Positions 48,198 through 60,142 of a stretch of DNA of 64,000 nucleotides are shown here, piece by piece. Origin of the DNA: Tamarix chinensis (Eukaryota; Streptophyta; Magnoliopsida; Caryophyllales; Tamaricaceae). Under the pieces are notes generated by a model. It saw only the letters and a program-made list of their open reading frames with translations, did no database searches and was not told the DNA's origin. Numbering within the stretch: position 1 is the stretch's first letter; the number at the start of each line of letters is the position of its first letter. The translations under genes and the position numbers were made by a program. Location: the NCBI GenBank assembly GCA_030549775.1, contig CM060180.1, positions 92,526,172-92,590,171 of the forward strand. Reading direction: 5' to 3'.

Positions 48198-49300
48198 GGA
48201 AGTGGTCGAAATCTAACCGAAGCACCATAACTTATTTGGGATATGTAAGATTTGACAATGAAGTTACAGTAGAGGTCGCTGTGTGTCCCATCATATGCCG
48301 AGCAAGAATTCAACATATAAATGAAGCCCATCGATGATCTATGTTCCCTGAGATGATTTGACGAGCTGAATGCACTAAGCTGGATTGACAAAGCAATGGT
48401 ACCGAATGTCTCTCAACATTGGGTTTGAGTCCAGATTCTAGGTTGTTTAGATTGACTATGCGTAGAAGTGCTTAGGAGTTCCAAAGTAGGCACAGATTTT
48501 GCGTAGTATGTGAGGCAAGCAGTTTGCTCCATAGCCGTAGATCAGTCAGATTTTTATGTAGAGAGGGAGGGTGAAAGTTGGCAACTACTTTCGACGTCAT
48601 TTTTGATATCACATTTGACAATTGAGTTTTTGGATTCCAAAGGCTGCTCCAGGAAGGATGGTTGGTGTGATCATGTGTCTGATGAGACTTCTACCATTGT
48701 TGATTGCTGAAAGTGCTTTTGTTCATGGGCGGGCAGGTTAAATGGTGTTATCTAGCTCCTGCAAAGTGATTGTGGTGCTGTGGGAGGATAATGATAGTGA
48801 ATTGATTGGTTATGCAAGTAGTTTGATGGTGTGAATAGATCTGGGAGACATATCCTTTGTGCCGGGTGTGGTGTCTCTTTGCTCCCCCCCTCTTTCCTCT
48901 TATGTGTATCCCAATTTGTGTTTGGTTTCTGATCTTGTATATATTTCTGTAAACATGCATTCGCCACTGCTGTCATGTATAAAAATGAGGTTTTATATTA
49001 TGAACATGATGGCTGAGCTGCGGCAACAATTATCATGTATGGTTTGCTCTCGGCAAGAGTGCAATCCTCGCAACTACTGGTGTCCTTTCTTTGCTCATTC
49101 TTTCGCCCTGGTTTTATTGAGTATGGCGTTTATGGAACCGTGAGTATATTTGTGGAAATTGTGCTCCGCACTTTCTACATCATCGTCGGACGCTATCTGT
49201 GAGTCGGACATCTTAATGTCAATTGGTCGACAGTGGCGTAATGTGGTCTCAGCTTACATTGAACAGATTAACAGGGTCAACATTTGAGTCGTTTGGGACC
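48198..49300 (+). other. Probable 3' untranslated and downstream region of the SAC gene
   Basis: This follows the TGA of exon 14. It is of mixed composition with no strong open frame. No canonical AATAAA signal in a convincing position was found, so the transcript end is not fixed. Confidence 0.35.
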
Positions 49301-51442
49301 TCCAAAATATTAGGGCCACTAACTTACAGTGTGTGTGTATGTGTATATATATGACTACCTTTTTTATTGAGTATTTCATAAATGATAATTTAAATCATTA
49401 GATGAAAGATGAAGGTTTCAAATTAAAACATTGCCACAATTGATGAAATAATTTTTAGTAGATTGTGGAAATTTTATTTAATAGGTGTAAAACATTATTG
49501 TAAGTAATTCAAGAAATTATAATATTTGAATGGTAAAAAAAATTATTGATATTTTTGGTTAAAGCTAGAAGAAAAATATTATAATTTGTTTAAGTATAAA
49601 AAAAATAGGGGTATTTTTATCAATAGTGTATTTATATTTTAGGTTAAGAAAATTATCCTCAACGAAAGTAGCTCAAAAAATTATGATTGTCTTTAGTACT
49701 TATCATAAGAGCAGTTAAAAAAATTATTTTCGGTTGATAAGAAAACTATCACTAAGTGGTTAATAAAACTTACAATTCCTTAGTAGCTAAGGAAATTACT
49801 CTAAGTAGTTAAGAAAATTATAATATTTTAGTGTTAGGAAAACATAGTAATATCTTAATAAACATTTATATTTTTATGTTATAGGTGGGGAATTACTTTT
49901 AATGTATAAGTGATTTAGGAGCATCCATCAACGACATAATTTACCTATTAATGTTTCTAAGAAAGAAGACCTAATAATTCTTCTAATTTGGATAAAATTA
50001 ATGAACTAAATTCCAATATTAGCCATATATCTATTACAACAATAGCAAAAGGTTAGCAATAGTTTTAGTCATGCTTTTGTGTATTTCTTGGCACAAAAAT
50101 GGAGGTACAAGAGTCAGAAAAAAGACTGATGTCGCAACAATTATCATTGTAGAAGGTCATAATCATGATATAATGTTTACATCTAAGATAATAATCATCA
50201 AGGAGGTGTTACCAAACTAAATCACTCAATTATAGAACAAAGCTTACCAAGCCACACAACATATTAGTCGCCCATACTAAACCTCAGTATTGAAGTCCTT
50301 AAGTAGACATACCCTCTATAGCGTATATGAAATACCTATAAAGCGGAAGTGAATTATTTAACTCGGAGGTCTAACTATGCACCAAGGGGCCTAATTCGAG
50401 GCATAAGATCCTTTTTCAACTCAAGTCTTCTCTTTAAGTGATTACTATCTTATTCACTTCAATGTTATTAACCAAGGATATTAAGATCAACAACAACAAT
50501 ATAGCCATCAATAATTCAAATCAAAGGACCATGAGGGTATCCACAATATATCAACCACAAATTCCAAATTCAAAGGACTAGAAGGGTCATAGCATCTCAA
50601 AATTATTATGGCCTAGGGTTAGGTATTACGCCATAGCCTAAACCAATTGCCCAATTCCATTCAATTAATAAATTCATCCAATTATTGCAAAATTATTTCA
50701 AGTCCAACTCTTAAATAAACTAGTCCAATTATTCATCTTAAGACATGTTTTTATCAAAATAACCAAAATACTCTCTAAATTCTATTTGTCCACTTTTCTA
50801 AGTAAAAAAAAAATAGTAGTGCTATATGAATTTCATTTATTATAGTTGATATTGCTATAGGCATTTCGTTTACCACAATTGGTAGTGTTGTAGGCATTTG
50901 CAATTCCATAGCCATTGATCTATGGATGTGAGTTCCTTAGACGTATTTCCCTAAATGTGGATTAAATTATATATTGAAATTGGATAAATGAATCATACTA
51001 TCATATAGATAAGGGGAATATAACTTTATCTATATAAGAGAATAATTAAATATGGGGAAAATTTTGTTATGTATTAAAATAATTAGTGAACCTCATACAT
51101 GTGTGAATTATGTCATTTTTGTGTTTGGTATTATATTCTAAGTGCTCATATGATTTTTAGATTTTCATGAATAGTAATAAATATTAATGAATAGTGTTAA
51201 TATTGGTTTTTACATAAATGTTTTTATTTTCCATAGGCTAACATGATTTATATTATTATTTACTAAAAGGATGTTTATGTATGGTTTATGTGTATGTATG
51301 CTATCGCTTTTAATAAATTATGTTTACTTAGCATATTTATTATCATGATACTATGCTTTTTCTTTAGGTATTTATGTACAAGATTAGATGTAGAAGTCGG
51401 TCTTGGGATGCAAACATCGAGTGTGATGTTAGGGTGGGGTTT
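49301..51442. other. AT-rich intergenic sequence, nothing recognised
   Basis: No gene or boundary is visible. The last ~500 bases lead into an LTR-like start (TGTAATACCCC at 51443) and may themselves be retroelement sequence. Confidence 0.4.
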
Positions 51443-51870
51443 TGTAATACCCCTATTTTTTTACCAAATTATTTTTTAATATGTTTGCTGAAGTAGAAAT
51501 GTAAAAAGAGTTCTAAGAAAAATGGAGTATTATTGCCACACGTAACATTGGACAGACATCTCACCATCCATTCCATTCTTGATACAAGACTAAGTATTTA
51601 ACCAACTAAATACAAGGAATAGAGTGTGCGAAATAGATGGCATAAAATGTAGTAAGTGTTAAGGTTTACAAACTAGTACCACATTAGGTTTAAAACAAAA
51701 TGGAAATACATAAAAATTGCTTTAAAAAAGATAGGAAAAAATAATAAAATTTTAGGAATTTTAAGAACCAACTAAAGACACCCATTGGAATGCCTACTCT
51801 TGCTTGTTTTAAACTTAACACATGAATTGGCCAGTGATTGGTCACCCTCGACTACCTACACAAAGTCATA

Positions 51871-52060
51871 TGTAACACCCCCAATTTACTTAAAAATTTC
51901 AATTTATAGAAGCATTAATTATCAAAATTATTAGGTGTTATAGCCACACTGAATATAAGTCTTGTTCCCTTACCTTTCTTAAGCTAAGTGCTAAGGCTAA
52001 AACAAACCATAACTAAGGTAAATCAGTGGAAATAGAATATCATATATTGGTAGTAGTTAC
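51871..52060 (-). mobile_element. Terminal piece of a minus-oriented large LTR
   Basis: TGTAACACCCCC at 51871 is the complement of the GGGGTGTTACA terminus. Read on the minus strand, the segment has TTTTAGCCTTAGCACTTAG and GTGTGGCTATAACACC, matching the last 200 bases of the 3668-7956 LTR (TTTAGCCTTAGTACTTGG, GTGTAGCCGTAACATCC). It is cut at 52060 by the start of the next LTR. Confidence 0.5.
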
Positions 52061-55000
52061 TGTATCACCCCATATTTTTGTAAAATGGTTTAAAGGGAAA
52101 TTGTGCCAAATTTTGAGCCTTTATTTTTGATTTAATATAATGATTGGGTTTGGGAGGACAAATTTTGATTTAAAATCATGTTGAAAAATGAAGTTTATTG
52201 TGTTTTGTAGACAAACCTATCGACTTCCATAAACTGATTGATTAGTTTGTCGTTTTAACAAATATGGGTTTCTCAATTAAATCAATCGACTGGTTGGGGG
52301 AAATTGATCGATTGTTGGTAGAATAGTCGACTAGTAGATCCAAACCCACCAGCTGATTTGTTGAGTTGGTCATATTTTTTAGCTTGATTTTTCTAAAAAA
52401 TCCCTTACACTAAAATAGAACCTTACTAACCCATGCAAATTTGTTCCTAAGAGATTCCTAACCATTTTTATGATGAATTTAATCCGAAATATTGCCTCGA
52501 TTTAGTTTGGAGTCTATTAGGATAATTGAGGGGGAGAGATGACCTCAATATTATCTTCTTCCTCCTCCCTCCTCTGCACCATTCTAAGATAGAATACTTT
52601 GATCTCAGGCCTACTTTTATGTATCTCAAAGATTTCTTCCATGCCGAATTTCTATAACTTCATTTTTGAATTCTAATTTTGGCCTAATTGACTTCAATTC
52701 TCTAGAGACACCATTTAAGCTTCGGAGAATAAGTTAGCAAATCCTTAACAAAATTGACCTGTTTTGATCAAATTTGAATAGTCAATTATAGGGTTTTTCC
52801 AATTGGTTATCTGTAAATATCCCTAATCATCCTTGTTATGCACCTTTCTTTGATCCACCAAAATTTCTAAGTCTTGCATTCTTCCCTCTTATTGCTACAC
52901 TTCAAGTATTACCAATTTATTCTTATACACTTTTCTAATCTTATCTCTAGCTCTCTCTTGTTTCGATTGTTATGCAAGATAGTTTAGTTCTTCCCTATTT
53001 TTGTCTCAAGTCGGTATGCCCTTCTTTTATGTTTTTAAGTTTGAAATTTAATAAGGTTTTGGTGTGATTTTTGAGTTTGAGATTTTGGTTTTAAAGTTTT
53101 TGAAGCTGAGATTTCCCACAGTTGGAATTTCTATTTGTAAGGGAATTTTACCTGCATTAATTAAGTGATTCCTACTTCTAAAATGTTTAGTAAGTATTCT
53201 TGCATGCTAGGTGTTACCTTTAGTTGGTTTCTATAGGTTGGCATGAAATAATGTAGTTGTATATGTGATTTGGATGATTAGATGACATAAGTTGAGTAAA
53301 AACCTTGAAAATTGGTAAAAATAATATATGATGATTCTGTGATGAGAAATGCATATTAATCTAGTTAAAAATAGGTTAGACTGTTTTGATACATGCTTTA
53401 ATGTGCTTAAGAATGATTTATATGAAATAATTTACATAAAAATTTGAGATTTGGTGTTGTGTTAGGGCAAACAAATCGGCTGGTTAGGTCAAACTGATTG
53501 AATGATTCCTAGAACAGTTGACCTGTTGACCCAACCCATTAACTACTATGTTGTAGAGGCCTTGGTCTTACTCTCTACTTAAACCCATTAACCGGTTTGG
53601 CAAAACTAATCTATTAGTCAATAAAAAATTGACTGGTTTGCCCAAACCAATCAACCGATTTAAGGAAAGCATGGTTTAGTTGGGTTAAACCAATCAACTA
53701 GTTGACCTAAACTAATTAATTAGTTGGTGTAACTGATTGACTAGTTAGGCCAGACTGATCGACTGGTTCTATTGATTTGCATGATTTATTTCTTTTTTGT
53801 TCGATTATGATTTGAGGCTATGTTTGGGACTATACCATGATTATTAGTGAGATAAAATATATATTTTATCATAGATTATTGGCCAAATGAAAGGATTAAA
53901 ATGGATCATAACTTATGGTACATATAAAGAGTAAAGTAAAGGCTATTTGGGTATTTCATTTATGACAAGTGACGATATTGAGAAAAGAATAGTGAGAATC
54001 AATGTGGGCTTGCATTAAATAATATGGTGGATGTGAATAATATTGGCCATCGATAATTAGAAAACCCACATGGTTGAGAAAATGGAAATAAAAGGATTAG
54101 TATGGATTAACATAAAAACATTTCCTTACTTGCTTTGTATGGCCCTTGTATGATCACCCATCTTTATGAATAAAATACTAATCACGTAAGGCAAAAGAAA
54201 GTCGAGTTGAGCATGGGTTTGGGTTACCCGATCCTCGATTAGTTATCAAGGGCTAGTATGCCTTTAGGTGCTTTTAGTGCCTTTGAGCTTTACCTTTGGG
54301 TGAGATCTTGAGAGGTTCTGGTTCCTTAACTACTCTAGACATTAATGATGTACTGGGGGGTATCGATACTAAAGGGTCTAGATACCTAGGTTTTTGGCTT
54401 TGGCCTAGACTTATATCCATGGTGATTGGCTTCCGATTGTAATTCTGTCCACTTGGTGATTGCTTCGGCCTGAACTTTATGTCCCTTATTTAGATAGGCT
54501 TCTATGGTATGTGAGACGATATGGTGGTGTATAGTCCATCGCCCAATAATAATAAAATATGGATGGTAAGTATTGGTTGAAATTTATGGACAATGACCAC
54601 GTAAATGGTTAATTATTGGTTAAGAAATGGAAGTAATGGTATAATTGATCAAACTAAACAAACCTAGTTTAGACACTTGGCTAATAGTCTAAATGACTAA
54701 TTGGTTATGGAATGGAATATTAACTAAGTGATTGGCCTACCTCATATATGGATAAGTAATTGGTATAACCTAAGGAATTGGATGGTTGAAAATAAACCTT
54801 AGAGGTTTCTTAGGTGTTCTTTGCTTTTACTCATGTAAGTGCTTATGGGAGAAGGTTGTGAATCTAAGCATGATGTATTCTACTGTGCTGGAATTATACA
54901 TGATAGCATATCCTTATGCACTTCTACCTTTATATATGGTCTTATCATGATGCATGTTGTAATTTATATTCATGTATGGTAAATTGGTAAACTTATGTTA

Positions 55001-55129
55001 CATTGATAGAGCAACTTGGCTTACTCGGTATGTAGCGTACTGATGTACCAATTTGCTTGGTCATCTACTCATACCCATGAGTAGATGACCATATATAGGT
55101 CCTTGGGGATGGCCAGTAAAGGGCTTACC
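52061..55129 (+). mobile_element. Large LTR, 3' end missing
   Basis: It starts TGTATCACCCC at 52061. Near its right end it has GGTATGTAGCGTACTGA and a hairpin, the same modules in the same order as the solo LTR at 7.38-7.46 kb. About 450 bases of the expected 3' part are missing because another LTR begins at about 55130. It contains no retroviral coding region. Many short ACTGGTT/AACCAGT-type motifs lie at 52.2-53.8 kb. Confidence 0.6.
55059..55090. promoter_or_regulatory. Perfect 14 bp stem hairpin in LTR
   Basis: GGTCATCTACTCAT (55059-55072), loop ACCC, ATGAGTAGATGACC (55077-55090). A weaker CATGG...CCATGAG version sits at the same relative place at 7430-7454 and 58226-58250. It may act in 3' end formation of the LTR transcript (inference). 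Confidence 0.6.
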
Positions 55130-58100
55130 TATAATACCTTAAATTTTTTTAGACTAATTCCATATCATTAATACTCTAATTTGAGTTTAATCTCAAGAAA
55201 ATATTATTTTAACCTTAACCAAATTTTTTAATCTTGGAATCTTAAAAGAATCCAAATATTTGACCAGGATAAACCATATTTTGTAACCTAATTTTAATTC
55301 TAGTAAAAATTTTCACTAATCCTACCTCTTTTAGCTAATCCAAAATTATATAAAACTAAATCCACATTCTTCTCTTTTCATCCTTTTCTTTTTCCTTCTT
55401 CTTTCTCCTATCATTTGTGTTGTAAAGTTTAACTAGCCTTATTATATAACTTGCAACTTGCAACTTGCACTATCAACCATCTCCTATCACACCATTGCAG
55501 CCACCATCATCCATCATCCCTCACCATCTTATCCCCATGTTTCCTCTCTACCATGCACACGTACACCTCCTATCTCCCTGCCATTTGCCTTCTCACAACA
55601 TGCACACACAACCATCACCATCTCTTGCTGCACCCTTTGAAAATTTCACCCCAACACCCTACCTTCACCTCCAGCCAACATCGTTGAAAATATTTCCCCT
55701 TGCACCATCCATATCAATTGCACCCCTTGCATTTTTCTTTCACCATCACATGCCACATACACATTCATATATATACACACTACACACTCTCCTTCTCCCT
55801 CATTTGTTTGTTGCCATTTATTGCCCACACTTTGTCCAAAATCAATTGCCTAAGCTCCCTTCTTCTTCTTCTTCTTCTTCCTCTTCTTTTCTTCTTCCCG
55901 TGTGGTCGTTCCCTGATTTACACAGTCAAACTACCATTTTCACCACTATCACCACCATGCACCACCACGCATTGCCCAAAGCTTGATGGATCGACCACCA
56001 AGGTCACTCCATCCTTCCCTTTGTCCTTACCGACCATCACCATCAACCACCGTTGTTTTTCCCTCTTCTTCAGAAATCATCACATTTTTATAAGATACAC
56101 GACCTCCACATGGCCTAAAGTAAGGCCGTGCAACACTAAATTTCCTTATTGCACACCCGTGTAAACTGGAACAGTTTTTCTGTGCACCCTTGCGCGGTCT
56201 ACACACAATCTCTGCATTCCTATGCACATCTATTTGATTTTTTATTCTAAGGTGATAGTGATTGAGGACAGTCGTGCCGCTTTGCATAGCCTATCGGTGC
56301 ATGATCCTAGCTCTCGGTTTGGGTGTCCACCGCCTGCAGCATGCTTGTACAACTCCCCATTTCAGTCGTGCATCATCTTTTTCACCCTCAAACCTTATCC
56401 AAGCACCGCCAAATTTTTACCATAGCTCCACCATACATTTTACCACACATCCACACAACTCAAAGTTCCATTTAAATCTAGTTATTTCCATTTTTATCCT
56501 CATTTACCTTAACTTTTTCCTCGTTTATACTCTTTGAAACTAACCACACTTTGTATTATTTTTTGTAGGTGATATCCCCATGACTTCAGATGAGGAGGTC
56601 TAGGATTTACATGCTTAAAGCCCTGTGTCCTTGTTGGTAAGGATACTAATCGATGTCTTATGGTTTTTATGTTAATTACTTGTATGGATATGTATATTTT
56701 CATGATATTATTGCTATATGATTTAATGTATGTTGTTGATGATATGATGTGATAATATGTATTATATGTTTGAAAGAAAGTAAGAATGGGTAAGAAGTAT
56801 GGATGTGATTTTATTATGATAATGACGTATTTATGGGAAATACACTGTATGGCATAAAATATAGTCTAAATATTCTATGATAAGTGGACATAAGGATATT
56901 TATGAGGCATAATGTTAAATGGAAAATTTGGGAAAGTAACGGTTGTTGAAGGTATGAGGTTTTATAAAATAAAGGCTATTTATTATCCTTAAAGGTATTT
57001 TGGTCATTACGGGTTAATATAGTCATTTTGGTATTATAATGTGTTAGGTGGATTAAAATATGATAATGATATGCCAAGAAGTGTTTGGAAGAATTATTAT
57101 TTATCTTAGGTTATACAAAATGAGATAATGGTCTAATTAGGGCATAGTAACCTAAAATGATAATCTCAGTATTCCATGTGTAAAACCCTAGAGGTTATCT
57201 AAATTCTAGATATGTTGCTAATGTTAGAATTATAAGGATTTATATTGAATTTGGTAACCATATGCGTCTTATCGGAAGAATTATGATTACTTGTGAAATT
57301 AAGGTTTCAATAATTCTGTGAGTAGTACCTCAGGATAAAATTATTATTATATTTGTACGATGTGCGAGTTAGACCATGAATTATGGGTATGATAATAATG
57401 ATGATATTTGAGAATGATATATTTTAATTAGTGGTTGAATAATCAATATGAGAGAATGATGCTAGGAGTGTGCAATCAAGGTTTAAGGAGATTAAGGATC
57501 TCGACCTGCTTGATGTATTTGTCTACCTCAATGTATTCAATTCCTATGATTCAATCATGAATAAGATTCTATTCATTTAAAGTGAAAGAGTACGTGAGTA
57601 GGGTAGAGGTGATATATATATTTTTATATCCGTTCCTCTAGAGATAATAGTGGCTCGAGAGCATTTTTTTCTTGAGAAGATGATGTTTTTTTATATCTAT
57701 TCCACCGAAGATAATAGTGGCTCAGGAGTATTTTGCCCCTAGAAGGTATTTTATTCCATTTTACTATATTAAGAATAGTGGGCCCCCTGATCATTGTGAA
57801 TGAAAATATAAGTGTATAACCTATGGATAAGACACTAATGAATTAGCTTGGACGAGTATGTGAGTTAGGACAAGGTAGATGTTTTCATATTCGTTTCACC
57901 AGAGATAATAATGTCTCGGGAGTATTTTACCTCGAGAAGGTGATGTTTTTAGATCCCTTCCATTGGATGATAATAGTGGCTTAGGAGGTGATTTAGACCA
58001 TTCCACCAGTTTAAGAATAAGGGGGGTTCCTGAACTCAATATATATATAAAAGAATGAAAATGGTTATATCTAATAAAGAGACTTAGTTTAGTATTTACC

Positions 58101-58549
58101 TTATGAGATGTATCATTGGTTTGAATGTGTACTTACCATTTGTTGTGAATGCATGTGTTACTTGTATCCCTAATTTGTTAGTATCGTTCCCTTATTTAGT
58201 ACATAGTGTACTGACCACAATTTTCATGGTTGTTTCTCATTTCCATGAGTAAGAGATCATAATTCTTGTGTGCAGGTCTCAGAAGATCCTTTAGATGATT
58301 ATCTTGTTTATGATGCACTATGTGGGGGTTGAGTGATCCATTATTTGTACTGGGTGTTTGGATAAAGAATAATGTTATCCGATTGATGTATTTACATGGA
58401 TACATTTTTAAAATCTTGATTCATGGTATCCTTTACTTTGTATTTTGTTTATTGTAATTCAGCATTAACCGCCAAGCTCATGTTGTATTGTAAATGTGTT
58501 ACTATAAATGATTTTAGCCTTATGATTGATTTAAGAATGGTTGGGTAAA
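55130..58549 (+). mobile_element. Large LTR interrupted by CACTA element
   Basis: It starts TATAATACCTTAAATTTTT, comparable to TGAAATGCCCTAAAAATTT at 3668. It then has a pyrimidine/CA-rich tract (55.4-56.5 kb), two ~270 bp repeats with AATAATAGTGG-like motifs (57.58-58.03 kb), the palindrome AGTACATAGTGTACT (58198) and a CATGG hairpin. It stops about 200 bases before the expected GGGGTGTTACA terminus, where the CACTA element is inserted. The long open frames in the C-rich tract are low-complexity. Confidence 0.65.
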
Positions 58550-58583
58550 CACTACTAGGAAAACAGGAAATAATAACGGGACA

Positions 58584-58905
58584 TTAATAACGGTAGTTTG
58601 ACAACCGTTGTCAAACGCGTGAAAATTAATGGGCGGGAGAGTTTTGATAACGGTTCTAGCTAAAAACCGTTATTAAAAGGGCAACGTTAAAATTTAGACG
58701 GATGTTTTAATAACGATTTCAGGTAAACTGTTATTAAAAGAGGATTTAATAGCGGTTCATATTAGAACCGTTGTCAAAAGTCAGAAGCTTTTAATAACGG
58801 TTCCTGGAAGAACCGTTATTATAAGATGTTTTAATAATGGTTCTCTCAGAAACCGTTATTAAATCCTCTTTTTAATAACGGTTCTCTTAGGAACCGTTAT
58901 TAAAA
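58584..58905. repeat. Left subterminal palindrome array of CACTA element
   Basis: Seven imperfect hairpins, each about 30-37 bases, have arms of the form TTTTAATAACGGTT and AACCGTTATTAAAA with 4-8 base loops. They lie at about 58584, 58642, 58704, 58745, 58789, 58830 and 58870. In CACTA elements subterminal repeats bind the element's own protein. Confidence 0.85.
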
Positions 58906-59512
58906 CTCCAAAATCAAACTTATATTTCGTTCAGTTCTGTTTTGTGCCAAAATTTTCAGACTCTCTGCACCTTTGTTCTCTTGCTCTCCTTCTCCTTGCA
59001 AACCCTCGCACCACCACACCGGCTCCTCTCAAGTAAAGGAAACCCTCGCACTGCTAACTCTCCACCACGCCTCTGCCATTGCCAGCTCTGCATGTGCGTG
59101 CTGTCATTGTTCCGAAGCTAGCTAGCACTTGCACCTTCATCCTCCGTCGTGTTTGAAGCCCTTGACTCTCTCAACATTCTCGATCACCGTCGTGTTTGTA
59201 GCTAGCTCACTTTATGTATGTGTTTGTTCTTCCTCTCGTAACTTTTTATCTACTTATATATGTATATATATATATATATAAATGCATGCATGTTGCTACA
59301 GGGTTTCGTTTGTTTGTTATTGAAATATTGTGGTTTGTCGTTCGAAAATGTGTTGTTGAATGTATTGGCTGAAAATTTTGTTGTTTGTTGTTGAATTTGT
59401 TGCGTTATTGTTATATATTAACAAATGCATGTGTTGGCCGAGACCTTTACATATATATATATATATAATATGAATGTGAGTGTAGAATTATATACATTTT
59501 CACTCATAAAAA

Positions 59513-59513
59513 C

Positions 59514-59559
<46 letters not shown>
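59513..59559. repeat. (TA)n-(CA)n microsatellite
   Basis: Alternating TA followed by about 20 CA/AC units, in the CACTA leader intron. Confidence 0.95.
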
Positions 59560-59560
<1 letters not shown>

Positions 59561-59741
59561 TTTCATTAATAAGTATAGGAGACTAGCAATAAGATATAGG
59601 AAATGTCATATAATATTGAAATGCAAATATATTTTACATATGCATATGTTAATGATTGCTATTTGATGAGGATTAAATAGATATAGAGAATAACGAATAT
59701 ATAAAAGTGAATAATTAAATAGAGAGAAATAATTGTGTATG

Positions 59742-59761
59742 ATAATAATAATAATAATAAC

Positions 59762-59798
<37 letters not shown>

Positions 59799-59799
59799 T
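59742..59799. repeat. (AAT)n microsatellite
   Basis: About 19 AAT/ATA units with one interruption (AAC). Confidence 0.95.
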
Positions 59800-59824
59800 G
59801 ATTTATATATTATGCTTTAATTAC

Positions 59825-59970
59825 ATTTAGCTAGGTTTAGGGATTAGTTTTTTTTTTGTGGTTTAGGGTTAGGTTTTATTATAATAAATTATGGTTAATT
59901 AGCTAGGGTTAGGATTAGGGTTTATCGTTTATTATGGTTAATTAGGGTTAGGGTTAGGGTTAGTATTAAT
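59825..59970. repeat. Degenerate TTTAGGG-like tract
   Basis: GTTTAGGGTTAGG, GCTAGGGTTAGGATTAGGG and three GGGTTA units recur in the CACTA leader intron. It is telomere-like but short and imperfect. Confidence 0.5.
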
Positions 59971-60142
59971 ATCTTTTTGGAAACGTGTTAGCATGATTCG
60001 TATATATATATATATAGAATAGCATGATACATTTGAGATTAATTCTTTCTAAGCATGATTCGTCTCGATAATATAATAGTACATTATTATGCTCAATACA
60101 TAACATTCTAACATAATTTATTTATTTATTTTTTGTAGAGAT

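Larger units (their letters stand above)
58930..60138 (+). promoter_or_regulatory. Probable promoter/5' leader and leader intron of the CACTA gene
   Basis: A C/T-rich, GC-richer stretch (58930-59215) is followed by GTATGTGTTT, an AT-rich interval with TA/CA, AAT and TTAGGG-like tracts, and TTTTTTTGTAG at 60138 directly before the coding start. This is read as a non-coding first exon plus an intron of about 0.9 kb. Confidence 0.45.

Noticed and set aside
55451..56164. Overlapping open frames of 60-173 codons rich in His, Pro, Ser and Thr
   Set aside because: These are the same kind of C-rich low-complexity tract inside an LTR. Three frames are open at once, which is typical of skewed composition.
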